64,000 nucleotides of DNA, from NCBI RefSeq assembly GCF_000515275.1, contig NZ_KI911560.1:2356001-2420000 (forward strand), written 5' to 3'. The notes beneath the pieces are model-generated. The model was not told the origin of the DNA, did no database searches, and worked only from the letters and a program-made list of their open reading frames with translations. Each line of letters begins with the position of its first letter. Position 1 is the first letter of the stretch. Positions 35,988 through 43,854 of this stretch are shown piece by piece. This DNA is from Methylophilus sp. 5. Lineage in GTDB: Bacteria > Pseudomonadota > Gammaproteobacteria > Burkholderiales > Methylophilaceae. Position numbers and translations under genes: made by a program.

Positions 35988-37433
35988 ATGAGCGATACTA
36001 AACAAAACGCTGTGAATAAAACCACCATCCCTGAACAGGAGGTGGTTTTATCACTTTATAGGTCCGAAGATAAGATTTATGCCCGTCACGTCTCCGGTTT
36101 TTTCACTAACTGGCGTTGGGTGATGGTGTGGGCGACGCAACTGTTCTTCTACGGTGTGCCGTGGTTGCAATGGGATGGTCGCCAGGCCATGCTGTTTGAT
36201 CTGGAAGGCATGCGCTTTTATGTGTTTGGCCTGATTTTCCATCCGCAGGATTTGATTTATCTGGCATTTCTGCTGATTGTTTCTGCACTTTCCCTGTTTC
36301 TGTTTACTGCGATTGCAGGGCGTTTGTGGTGCGGTTATACCTGTCCGCAAACGGTCTATACCGAAATCTATATGTGGATGGAGCAAAAAATAGAGGGTGA
36401 CCGTATCGCTCGCATGCGTCTTGATGACAGCAAGTGGAACCTGAATAAAATCACGCGTAAATCCCTAAAACAGTTTGCCTGGATCGGTTTTGGTTTATGG
36501 ACCGGTGTGACGTTTGTCGGCTACTTTACGCCCATGCGTGAACTGGTGCCTAGCTTGCTCCAATTTCAGGCCGGTGGCTGGGAAACATTCTGGGTGTGTT
36601 TTTATGGGTTTGCCACCTATGGCAACGCCGGTTACATGCGTGAGCAGGTGTGTAAATACATGTGCCCATATGCACGCTTTCAGAGTGCCATGTTTGATGG
36701 CGACACCATGACGGTGACTTACGATGAGACACGTGGTGAGCCACGTGGCTCACGCTCCAAAAAAGCGGGTGAGAACGCCAATGGGCTGGGTAGTTGCATT
36801 GATTGCAGTATTTGCGTGCAGGTATGCCCGACCGGCATCGACATCCGTAACGGCTTGCAATATGAGTGTATCGGCTGTGGCGCCTGTATTGATGCCTGCG
36901 ATGACGTGATGGATAAGATGGGCTACGCCAAAGGCCTGATTAAATATACGACGCAAAATGGCATGGAAAGTCGTTGGAGCCGCCAGCAGATGTTTGCGCG
37001 TTTGTTAAGACCGCGCGTGCTGATTTATACGACGATTTTGTTGATCATGATTGTCGGCATGGGGGTGGGTATCTACTACAAACCCGATTTCAGGCTCGAC
37101 GTGTTGCGTGATCGCTCGGTGATGGCGCGTTACACCAACGATGGCAACATCGAGAATGTATACAACCTCAAGCTTGAAAATGAGACCGAAGTTGCGCGGG
37201 ATTATGAATTGAAAGTCACGGGTTTACCTACGCTTGCCGTTCATTTTTCAGACAATAACAGTCAGCAGCTCAAAGCGCTTAAACCTTTTGAAAAGCGTAA
37301 TGTCATTGTAGAGATACAGGTGCCAGAAGCCGAGACCCGTGCCGGGTCGCACAAGATTTTCTTTGAGTTAACCGAGATTGAAACCAAAGAAACGATTAAG
37401 GAAAAATCTGTTTTTATTGTCCCCAGTAATTAG
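35988..37433 (+). CDS. ccoG: cbb3 oxidase accessory ferredoxin-type protein CcoG/FixG
   Basis: 481 residues with about five membrane helices. A first cysteine pair is in LWCGYTCPQTVYTE and another in QVCKYMCPYARFQ. The 4Fe-4S ferredoxin domain has CIDCSICVQVCPTGID and CIGCGACIDACDD (about 270-305). The C-terminal ~120 residues form a periplasmic Ig-like domain. CcoG reduces Cu(II) for delivery during CcoN maturation. It follows ccoP by 18 bp and precedes ccoH, as in other ccoNOQP-GHIS clusters, while ccoI and ccoS are placed upstream here. Confidence 0.95.
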   Translation: MSDTKQNAVNKTTIPEQEVVLSLYRSEDKIYARHVSGFFTNWRWVMVWATQLFFYGVPWLQWDGRQAMLFDLEGMRFYVFGLIFHPQDLIYLAFLLIVSALSLFLFTAIAGRLWCGYTCPQTVYTEIYMWMEQKIEGDRIARMRLDDSKWNLNKITRKSLKQFAWIGFGLWTGVTFVGYFTPMRELVPSLLQFQAGGWETFWVCFYGFATYGNAGYMREQVCKYMCPYARFQSAMFDGDTMTVTYDETRGEPRGSRSKKAGENANGLGSCIDCSICVQVCPTGIDIRNGLQYECIGCGACIDACDDVMDKMGYAKGLIKYTTQNGMESRWSRQQMFARLLRPRVLIYTTILLIMIVGMGVGIYYKPDFRLDVLRDRSVMARYTNDGNIENVYNLKLENETEVARDYELKVTGLPTLAVHFSDNNSQQLKALKPFEKRNVIVEIQVPEAETRAGSHKIFFELTEIETKETIKEKSVFIVPSN

Positions 37434-37479
37434 TGGCGAGCGTATGGCGACACCAAGCAATATAAATAAAGGAACACAG

Positions 37480-37743
37480 ATGGTTAATTCACAAAAATGG
37501 TACCAGAATGCGTATGTCTGGCTGATTATAGGCGGCCCGTCTTTGGTGATTGTGGCGTCTTTTATTACCTTATACCTGGCGATTACACACCCGGATCCGG
37601 CGATTGATGACTATTACCGCAAGGGGATAGAAATCAATAAAACGCTGGATGCACAAGGCCAGGATATGCAGGACGAGTCTATGGCGCCTGCCATTCAAGC
37701 ACGTAATCATGCGCAAACCGGTCTTAAACCGGCCGAAGAGTAA
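37480..37743 (+). CDS. ccoH: Short FixH/CcoH-like protein
   Basis: 87 residues from the ATG at 37480, chosen because AAAGGAA lies 5 bp upstream; in-frame ATG at 37444 has no ribosome site. One membrane helix (VWLIIGGPSLVIVASFITLY) is followed by HPDPAIDDYYRKGIEIN, the hallmark of FixH. The large periplasmic domain of full-length FixH (150-170 residues in total) is missing, with only a ~35-residue Gln/Ala-rich tail. It is the last gene of the cco cluster. Whether the short form is functional is not shown, but the intact helix, DDYYxxG motif and ribosome site suggest a real gene. Confidence 0.8.
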   Translation: MVNSQKWYQNAYVWLIIGGPSLVIVASFITLYLAITHPDPAIDDYYRKGIEINKTLDAQGQDMQDESMAPAIQARNHAQTGLKPAEE

Positions 37744-37756
37744 TTTTTAACCTCAG

Positions 37757-38599
37757 TTAAACGAACATGCGCACGCAGAAACCTTGTGTGCGCAATGCTT
37801 CGGCATAGGTTTCCAATATCGCTGCGGCCGTGGCTTGAATACTGCCTTGTGCATCTTGCTGGCTGGCTCTGGCAACGCCATAGAGCAAAATGCCGGCGAT
37901 CTGCTGTTTAAATGGCAACAGCGCCTGCACGTAGCTATCAAGTGTCGGCGTGGTGATTGTGCCGCCAGCGTGTTTTCTGCTAACAACTGCTGTTTGTACC
38001 CACGTTGGGCACAGTGCGCAACAGTGTTGCAAGCGCTGCAGATGTAACGCCAATGCCAAGTGCGCATCGTTAATAGCCAGCATCTCTGCATCATTGCCTG
38101 CATCCACTTTAAACCAGACTTCACCCTCCATACTATTCAGCAGTTTAAGTGCTTGTTGCACCTGCGCCTGTTGTAGCTGACTGCCATTGGTGATGAGTCT
38201 TATGGTCGCAGGGCGGTCATCCAGGCTGCGCTGTTGCAGCAGATTGGCTACCATCTGTAATATTTCAAAAAATTGTGGCGAGGTGGTTGGTTCACCGTCG
38301 CCTGCAAAGGCAATGTCTCGCACGCAGGTGCGCATGCTAAGGGGTGTGTGTTGGCTGAGCCAGTTCAGGCAGTCGCTAAGCTCTTGTTGCAAGCTGGGCG
38401 TGTTGATGGCAGGCGAGGGGCCGCGTTGCAAACCTGACACCTGGCAGTAAATACAATGCCAGTTACAACAGTGGTTAGGGTGCAGGTTAACACCGATAGA
38501 AATACCTTGTGCGCGGCGTGACCATACCGGGTAAATATAGCGCCATTTGCGTGCGCTGACATAGGCGCTTAAAGCCTCAAACAGCGTGGAGGTCGCCAT
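37757..38599 (-). CDS. Radical SAM protein of unknown substrate
   Basis: 280 residues. The radical SAM cluster motif is CCNWHCIYCQ (CxxxCxxC form) at about residues 43-52, preceded by GISIGVNLHPNH. The SAM-binding GGE-type motif appears as AGDGEPTTSPQF (about 117-128), and ATIRLITNGSQL forms a later strand. This matches the COG0731-like Fe-S oxidoreductases. No partner gene defines the substrate. It stands on the minus strand between ccoH and fnr, so it may be co-transcribed with fnr (31-bp gap) and expressed under the same oxygen control. Confidence 0.8.
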   Translation of the reverse strand: MATSTLFEALSAYVSARKWRYIYPVWSRRAQGISIGVNLHPNHCCNWHCIYCQVSGLQRGPSPAINTPSLQQELSDCLNWLSQHTPLSMRTCVRDIAFAGDGEPTTSPQFFEILQMVANLLQQRSLDDRPATIRLITNGSQLQQAQVQQALKLLNSMEGEVWFKVDAGNDAEMLAINDAHLALALHLQRLQHCCALCPTWVQTAVVSRKHAGGTITTPTLDSYVQALLPFKQQIAGILLYGVARASQQDAQGSIQATAAAILETYAEALRTQGFCVRMFV

Positions 38600-38630
38600 G
38601 TGCGTAAGTAGCCAGCGACTGTGTGTTTAA

Positions 38631-39452
38631 TTAGCAGGTGCTGGCGTTGAAAATAGTTTGCAGTTTTTCGTGGTCAAGAATGCGAATATTTTTCTGTTTC
38701 ACTTCAATAATGCCGTCTTCGCTAAATTTGGAGAAGGTGCGGCTGACTGTTTCCAGTTTCATGCCCAAATAACTACCGATTTCTTCGCGCGTCATGCGCA
38801 AAATGAGCTCGCTTTTTGAGTAGCCACGCGCATGCAAACGCTGCAGTAAATTGAGCAAGAATGCCGCCAGGCGCTCTTCTGCACGCATGTTGGCGAGCAG
38901 CATCATGACGCCATTTTCGCGCACAATTTCGCGGCTCATGATTTTGTGTACATGGCGTTGCAGCATCGGGATTTGACGCGACAGGTCTTCAACGTGATTA
39001 AACGGCATCACGCAAACCTCGGCGTCTTCAAGCGCAATCGCATGGCAATTATGTTTGTCGCTGACTATGCCATCCAGGCCCATGATCTCACCCGCCATTT
39101 GAAAGCCGGTAACTTGCTCACGGCCATCTTCAGACACGACGCAGGTTTTGAAAAAGCCGGTTCTAATCGCATACAAGGTGGTAAACGGGTCGCCACTGCT
39201 AAACAGATGGCCACCTTGTTTGACTTTTTTTCTGGTGGCAACCATGCCATCGAGCTGATTCATTTCATCAGTACTTAAGCCTATCGGCAGGCACAGCTCG
39301 CGCAGGTTGCAATTAGAGCAGGCGACCTTGAAGCTGGGTTCGGCTTGCATGGGGGATGTCCTTGGCGATCGTTGAGCTTGCGACTGATTATACGCTTCTT
39401 GTGTGTCCGATTCCTGGCTCACTATTTCATGAGCAACAATTGTATTGAGCAT
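38631..39452 (-). CDS. FNR-type oxygen-responsive transcription regulator
   Basis: 273 residues. The N-terminal cluster CSNCNLRELC (CxxCx5C, about residues 45-54), plus a Cys in the sensor domain (SDKHNCHAIALE), supplies four candidate ligands for an O2-labile 4Fe-4S centre. The cyclic-nucleotide-like sensor barrel spans about 60-185. The HTH has REEIGSYLGMKLETVSRTF, with the E-x-x-SR residues that read TTGAT half-sites. A 40-residue N-terminal extension precedes the Cys cluster. It probably activates ccoNOQP and hemN through the boxes at 32712 and 39516, and may regulate itself. Confidence 0.93.
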   Translation of the reverse strand: MLNTIVAHEIVSQESDTQEAYNQSQAQRSPRTSPMQAEPSFKVACSNCNLRELCLPIGLSTDEMNQLDGMVATRKKVKQGGHLFSSGDPFTTLYAIRTGFFKTCVVSEDGREQVTGFQMAGEIMGLDGIVSDKHNCHAIALEDAEVCVMPFNHVEDLSRQIPMLQRHVHKIMSREIVRENGVMMLLANMRAEERLAAFLLNLLQRLHARGYSKSELILRMTREEIGSYLGMKLETVSRTFSKFSEDGIIEVKQKNIRILDHEKLQTIFNASTC

Positions 39453-39472
39453 GATGGCTTAATCTCTTCCCT

Positions 39473-39478
39473 ATTATA
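39473..39478 (-). promoter_or_regulatory. -10 box of the fnr-type gene
   Basis: On the minus strand this is a consensus TATAAT, 21 bp before the start codon at 39452. No good -35 hexamer is found 17 bp upstream, which suits an activator-dependent promoter. The FNR box at 39516 would then be centred about 57 bp upstream of the start of transcription. Confidence 0.45.
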
Positions 39479-39515
39479 GTGCGTCACATTATGCCCCGAC
39501 CGCTATGTGCGCTGT

Positions 39516-39529
39516 TTGATGTGCATCAA
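39516..39529. promoter_or_regulatory. Perfect FNR/ANR box between fnr and hemN
   Basis: TTGATGTGCATCAA is a full TTGAT-N4-ATCAA palindrome. It is 64 bp from the fnr start and 94 bp from the hemN start, so it could regulate either or both. Anaerobic induction of hemN by FNR is established in other proteobacteria. Confidence 0.88.
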
Positions 39530-39622
39530 TAAGTCATGGTTTGCTTTGTGGCAAAGTGCCGTCAATGACCCCGGGGACGCGATGTCTCACTTGTGCCGAC
39601 AGGAAAGAATTTGCTAGAGACC

Positions 39623-41008
39623 ATGAAACAACCGTTGATAATTACGCAGGCGCATATTGAACGCTATGATGTGTCTGGGCCGCGTTATACGTCTTATCCC
39701 ACTGCCGACCGCTTTGTTGAAGCGTTTGATGCAGCGGCTTATAGCAAAGCGGCAGAGCAACGTAATATCAGCCATTGGGCGCAGCCGCTGTCAGTCTATG
39801 TGCATATCCCGTTTTGTGCCTCACTGTGTTTTTATTGTGCCTGCAATAAAATCGTCACCAAGCGCTACGAACAAAGTGCGATTTATCTTAATTATCTGCA
39901 ACGTGAACTTAACTTGCATCTGGACAAGTTTTCGCAAGCACAAACGGTAAACCAACTGCATTTGGGCGGCGGCACGCCGACTTTTCTCAGCGATGAAGAG
40001 CTCACCAGTGTGATTGCTATGCTGAAAAAAGCCTTTACATGGAGCGAAGAGGGCGAGTACTCGATTGAAATTGATCCGCGCACCGTTGATCAGCAACGGT
40101 TGCAGCATTTGCGCAATCTGGGCTTTAACCGCCTGAGTTTTGGCGTGCAAGACTTTGACACCGACGTGCAGCAGGCCGTGCATAGGGTGCAGTCTTATGA
40201 ACAAGTCGATAGCCTGATGCAGCAGGCGCGGCAGATGGGCTATCAGTCGATCAATGCCGACTTGATTTATGGCTTGCCCAAGCAGACCCCGGCGACCTTT
40301 CGCGAGACGATTGCCAAAATCACCACCTTGCGTCCGGATCGTATTGCCTTGTATGGCTATGCGCATTTGCCGTCACGGTTCAAACCGCAGCGTCGTATTT
40401 TGCAAACAGAGTTGCCGCATGCGGTCGACAAGATTCAAATGCTGTCAGAGGCCATGCAGCAATTGATGCAGGCAGGCTATGTGTATATCGGCATGGACCA
40501 CTTTGCCTTGCCCAGTGATGCACTCGCCATTGCCAAGCAACAGGGCAGATTGCACCGCAACTTTCAGGGCTACAGCACCATGGCCGACCAGGATATTCTG
40601 GCGTTGGGCGTGTCTGCCATTGGCAAAATGGGGCCCACTTATAGTCAAAATGCCAAAACGCTGGAAGAGTATTACGACTTTCTCGATCAAGGCCAGCTGC
40701 CAATTGTACGTGGCCTGGCATTGAGCCGCGACGACCTGATTCGGCGCGCGGTGATTATGGCCATTATGTGTCATGGCGAACTCAGCTATGAGTCTATAGA
40801 TCTTTCCTACATGGTTAGTTTTAGAGATTACTTTAAGTTGGAGATGCAGCAACTGGTAGAAAAAGAAAACCAAGGCCTGGTTGTGCTGGAGGAGGACGGC
40901 CTCAAAGTGACTGACATGGGCTGGTATTTTGTGCGTGCCATTGCCATGGTGTTTGACCGTTATTTGCAGCACGATGTCAATCGTGCAAGGTTTTCCAAAA
41001 TCCTTTAA
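39623..41008 (+). CDS. hemN: Oxygen-independent coproporphyrinogen III oxidase
   Basis: 461 residues from the ATG at 39623; GTG at 39593 and TTG at 39611 (with AGGAAAG upstream) are alternatives. The N-terminal RYDVSGPRYTSYPTADRF is typical of true HemN rather than HemW. The radical SAM motif is HIPFCASLCFYCACN (CxxxCxxC plus a fourth Cys), followed by LHLGGGTPTF. It decarboxylates coproporphyrinogen III without O2 for heme synthesis, which matches the demand of cbb3 oxidase hemes at low oxygen. The upstream FNR box supports anaerobic control. Confidence 0.95.
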   Translation: MKQPLIITQAHIERYDVSGPRYTSYPTADRFVEAFDAAAYSKAAEQRNISHWAQPLSVYVHIPFCASLCFYCACNKIVTKRYEQSAIYLNYLQRELNLHLDKFSQAQTVNQLHLGGGTPTFLSDEELTSVIAMLKKAFTWSEEGEYSIEIDPRTVDQQRLQHLRNLGFNRLSFGVQDFDTDVQQAVHRVQSYEQVDSLMQQARQMGYQSINADLIYGLPKQTPATFRETIAKITTLRPDRIALYGYAHLPSRFKPQRRILQTELPHAVDKIQMLSEAMQQLMQAGYVYIGMDHFALPSDALAIAKQQGRLHRNFQGYSTMADQDILALGVSAIGKMGPTYSQNAKTLEEYYDFLDQGQLPIVRGLALSRDDLIRRAVIMAIMCHGELSYESIDLSYMVSFRDYFKLEMQQLVEKENQGLVVLEEDGLKVTDMGWYFVRAIAMVFDRYLQHDVNRARFSKIL

Positions 41009-41017
41009 ACTCTCGGC

Positions 41018-41734
41018 ATGTTAGCCAGCTTACTCCTGACCGCCTTTGTCATGGGGCTGGCAGGCGGCCCGCATTGCATTGCCATGTGCGGTGCAGCTTG
41101 CGGCGCCATGCAGTCTTCACAGCACACCACCAGCCAGTTTCGTTCGATTCCATTGCGCGTGATTAAAACGGTTCCGTGGAGTTTTTACCTCGGCCGCATG
41201 CTCGGTTACGGCATGCTCGGTGCCGTTGCCGCAGAAACTCTGCGTGGCCTGGCCTGGCTATCTAACCAGAGCCATGTGTTTCAACCCTTGTGGACATTTT
41301 CACACACCTTGATTTTTGCCTGGGGCGTGTTGTTGTTAGTCACCGGCCAGCAGCCACATTGGGCGGTGCGGCGTGCGCAACAAGTCTGGGCCTGGATCAA
41401 ACAGCGCACCGAGCATGCCAAACTAGGGTTTTTATTCACAGGCATGATCTGGGCTTTGCTGCCATGCGGCTTACTCTACTCGGCCGTCATGCTCGCCTCA
41501 CTACAATCACAATGGCTGCAAGGCGCCTTGGTCATGATGGCGTTTGCCTGTGGATCAGCCACTGTGCTGGCGCTTGCCCCCTTGATATGGCGCGCCAGCC
41601 AGCAATCCATGCCAGGCTGGTTTAAAGAATCTACCGGCATGCGTTTGAGCGGTGTACTGCTCATCGCCCTTAGCGTGGTTGCTTTATGGATGGACGTCAT
41701 GCATCACGACAAACTGTGGTGCCAATTACTTTAA
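41018..41734 (+). CDS. SafE/UreH-like (COG2836) membrane protein
   Basis: 238 residues, about six membrane helices. The family motif GGPHCIAMCGAACGA is at the N-terminus (about 16-30), with His and two Cys that could carry a metal. A second conserved region is MIWALLPCGLLYSAVMLAS. Members of COG2836 are often found next to ccoGIS genes and are thought to take part in cytochrome oxidase biogenesis or metal transport. It begins 9 bp after hemN and is probably co-transcribed with it. The exact substrate is unknown. Confidence 0.85.
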   Translation: MLASLLLTAFVMGLAGGPHCIAMCGAACGAMQSSQHTTSQFRSIPLRVIKTVPWSFYLGRMLGYGMLGAVAAETLRGLAWLSNQSHVFQPLWTFSHTLIFAWGVLLLVTGQQPHWAVRRAQQVWAWIKQRTEHAKLGFLFTGMIWALLPCGLLYSAVMLASLQSQWLQGALVMMAFACGSATVLALAPLIWRASQQSMPGWFKESTGMRLSGVLLIALSVVALWMDVMHHDKLWCQLL

Positions 41735-41824
41735 AACCGTTCTCCGCGTTTTCACAATCATTGCTTTTATCGCCAGCATTCTGTAACTTTCAATTGTTAA
41801 CTTAAATTAACTTTTGGGGTTGTG

Positions 41825-42667
41825 ATGCTGAAGTTTGTGCGATATTTGCTGTGTGTGCTGTTGTCGTTATTATGGGTAGGTCAATCCTGTGCGCAGCCAC
41901 CAGCCATCTTGCTGGCTCAGATTTACCACGAAAATATTCATGTGCAGGATTACCTGGTGAGCGAAAAGCTGGATGGTATCCGCGCGCTCTGGGATGGCCA
42001 GCAATTTGTGAGTCGCCAGGGCCACCCCATTCATGCCCCGGCCTGGTTTAGCAAAGATTTCCCTAAGCAGCCATTAGATGGCGAGTTGTGGATAGGCCGC
42101 GGCCAATTTGAACGGCTATCATCCACGGTCAGGCAATCCAGCCCCAATGACGCCGCCTGGTCACAAGTCGCTTACTATGTGTTTGAGCTGCCAGAAGCCG
42201 CAGGTGACTTTTCTCAACGTGCACAGCAGATTGCTCAAATTGTTAAACAAGCGCATAGCCCTTATTTAAAACGCCTGCCACAGTTTAGAGTGCAAAATAC
42301 GCAAGCACTTAAACGTACATTAGCGCGTGTTGTCGCGCAACACGGAGAAGGCTTGATGCTGCATCAAGCCGATGCGCCATACCTCACCGGTCGCAGCCAG
42401 GTGCTGCTAAAACTCAAACCACAATTAGACGCGGAAGCCAAAGTCATTGCCCATGTGCCTGGCAAAGGCAAATATCTGGGTAAAATGGGCGCGCTATTGC
42501 TTGAAACACCGGCAGGCATACAATTTAAACTCGGCACCGGATTCAGCGACGCAGAGCGCGCGCATCCACCACCGATAGGCAGCCAGGTCACTTATACTTA
42601 CCGTGACGTGACCAATAAAGGCAAACCTAAATTTGCCAGTTTTCTACGTGTACGTCCGCCTGAATAA
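41825..42667 (+). CDS. Secreted ATP-dependent DNA ligase, LigE type
   Basis: 280 residues from the ATG at 41825. A signal peptide (YLLCVLLSLLWVGQSCAQ, cleaved near residue 24) directs it to the periplasm. The nucleotidyltransferase core has the nucleophile Lys in SEKLDGIRALWDG (motif I), QPLDGELWIGRG (motif III area), GEGLMLH (motif IV) and LLKLKPQ (motif V). The C-terminal OB domain ends the protein and no other domains are attached, so this is the minimal LigE architecture. Its natural role is unclear. Repair or uptake of DNA in the periplasm has been proposed for the family. Confidence 0.92.
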   Translation: MLKFVRYLLCVLLSLLWVGQSCAQPPAILLAQIYHENIHVQDYLVSEKLDGIRALWDGQQFVSRQGHPIHAPAWFSKDFPKQPLDGELWIGRGQFERLSSTVRQSSPNDAAWSQVAYYVFELPEAAGDFSQRAQQIAQIVKQAHSPYLKRLPQFRVQNTQALKRTLARVVAQHGEGLMLHQADAPYLTGRSQVLLKLKPQLDAEAKVIAHVPGKGKYLGKMGALLLETPAGIQFKLGTGFSDAERAHPPPIGSQVTYTYRDVTNKGKPKFASFLRVRPPE

Positions 42668-42688
42668 ATGTTGAGATAAGGAAATAAT

Positions 42689-43108
42689 ATGAAATGGGTA
42701 GCAGCATTATTAAGCGGCTGGATGGCAGCAAACGCATATGCGCTCGATTTAAGCGGTGTTTACGCCTGCACCGGTGATGATGCACACGAAGGCAAGTATA
42801 GCGGCACGGTGACCATGAAGCTGCGCCCAGAACATAGCAAAGGCGCAGATGCTAGCTACGACTTTCAACTCGAGGTGCCAGATTACGGCGTGTATAAAGG
42901 TCACGCCGCCGTACACGGCATGCATGCCGCCATGCATTTTGCCCTACCTTCAGAAAATGGGGAGTACGGCGGCAAGACGCATGACTATGGCACCGGGATT
43001 GCCGAGTTTAAGAAAAATGCCAAAGGGCAATTGAGCTTCAGGAAGTTTTATTTTGAACCGGGGTTTAAGGGTGGGAATACCGGGGTGGAAGAGTGTGTTA
43101 GAAAGTAA
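42689..43108 (+). CDS. Exported hypothetical protein
   Basis: 139 residues with a signal peptide (MKWVAALLSGWMAANAYA, cleaved after AYA). The mature part begins LDLSGVYACTGDDAHEG and contains a beta-rich region with GTVTMKLRPEHSKG and YDFQLEVPDYGVYKGHAAVH. The two Cys (near the start and in the final VEECVRK) could form a disulfide bond. I do not recognise the family. It follows ligE by 21 bp with AAGGAAAT before the ATG, so the two exported proteins probably share a transcript. Confidence 0.75.
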   Translation: MKWVAALLSGWMAANAYALDLSGVYACTGDDAHEGKYSGTVTMKLRPEHSKGADASYDFQLEVPDYGVYKGHAAVHGMHAAMHFALPSENGEYGGKTHDYGTGIAEFKKNAKGQLSFRKFYFEPGFKGGNTGVEECVRK

Positions 43109-43162
43109 TTCCTTCATTTTTCTAGTTAGATATTGACACGCTATTTACGCCATTTAGGCGTA

Positions 43163-43179
43163 TGCCTGGAGTCCAGGCA
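43163..43179. repeat. Short perfect palindrome
   Basis: TGCCTGGAGTCCAGGCA, 8-bp arms with a single central base, in the leader of the repeat-bearing gap. The close arms favour a protein-binding or relic site over an RNA hairpin. Nothing else nearby indicates its role. Confidence 0.4.
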
Positions 43180-43221
43180 GAGTTGTTGTCTTGGCTAATG
43201 GTTATTTTGGATTGATCGGTT

Positions 43222-43769
43222 CCTTTTCGCCTTTTCGGCGAGTTACTTTTCTTTGCTTGCCCAAAGAATAAGTAACCAAAAGAAATGCACCCCAGCTTCC
43301 GCTTATTTCCTGCGTTGCTCGTCAAAATAAGCGGTCACGAAACTCAACCTGGTAGCTCACACAGAACGTGAGCTACTGCGGGATTCGAACAGTCGCTCCC
43401 TTCCTCCTTATTTTGCCTGCGCTACTCGGCGCGTCAGATGGGGACCCCGAACACCTACTGGGCGCAACGGTTAGTGATTTTAATAAATGAATTTAGTTTT
43501 TGAGCCGTCCAAACTTCTACACTGCTACTTAAATGAGATAAATCCCATTCCATCACGCTGAGTAGCGGAGACAAAATAAGGAGGAAGGGAGCGACTGTCT
43601 GAGCTCCGCAACAAGCCACGTTTTGTGTGGCTTGTCAGGTTGAGTTTCGTGACCGCTTATTTTGTTGAGCAACGCAAGGGAGCCGCAGGCCGTGATGGCT
43701 GGGTGTCGTCCTCTTTGGTTACTTTCTGGTGGACAAGCACCAGAAAGTGACTCGCCGAGAGGCGAAAAA
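43222..43769 (-). repeat. Dispersed composite repeat, copy B (inverted relative to copy A)
   Basis: This ~548-bp element is homologous to copy A (17936-18546) read on the opposite strand. Shared landmarks include AGTAACCAAAAGAAATGCAC, CAGATGGGGACCCCGAACAC and CCCATTCCATCACGCTGAG. Its two half-units hold hairpins GTAGCTCAC/GTGAGCTAC (43352-43376) and ACAAGCCAC/GTGGCTTGT (43611-43635), each 9 bp, perfectly paired, with 7-nt loops. The inverted ends are CTTTTCGCC..GGCGAGT and ACTCGCC..GGCGAAAAA. It lies in a 746-bp gene-free gap before hrpA. A 94-codon frame across it is not protein-like. Confidence 0.85.
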
Positions 43770-43854
43770 CAATGCATGAAACAGAGCAAATTCAGCCACT
43801 CGTAAGCTACCATGCTGCATCCCTGTTGGTATGCCATGTTAAAATCTCCACCCT

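Noticed and set aside
43553..43837. 94-codon minus-strand ORF before hrpA
   Set aside because: It overlaps repeat copy B and reads through its hairpins, with a low-complexity, Ser-rich translation.
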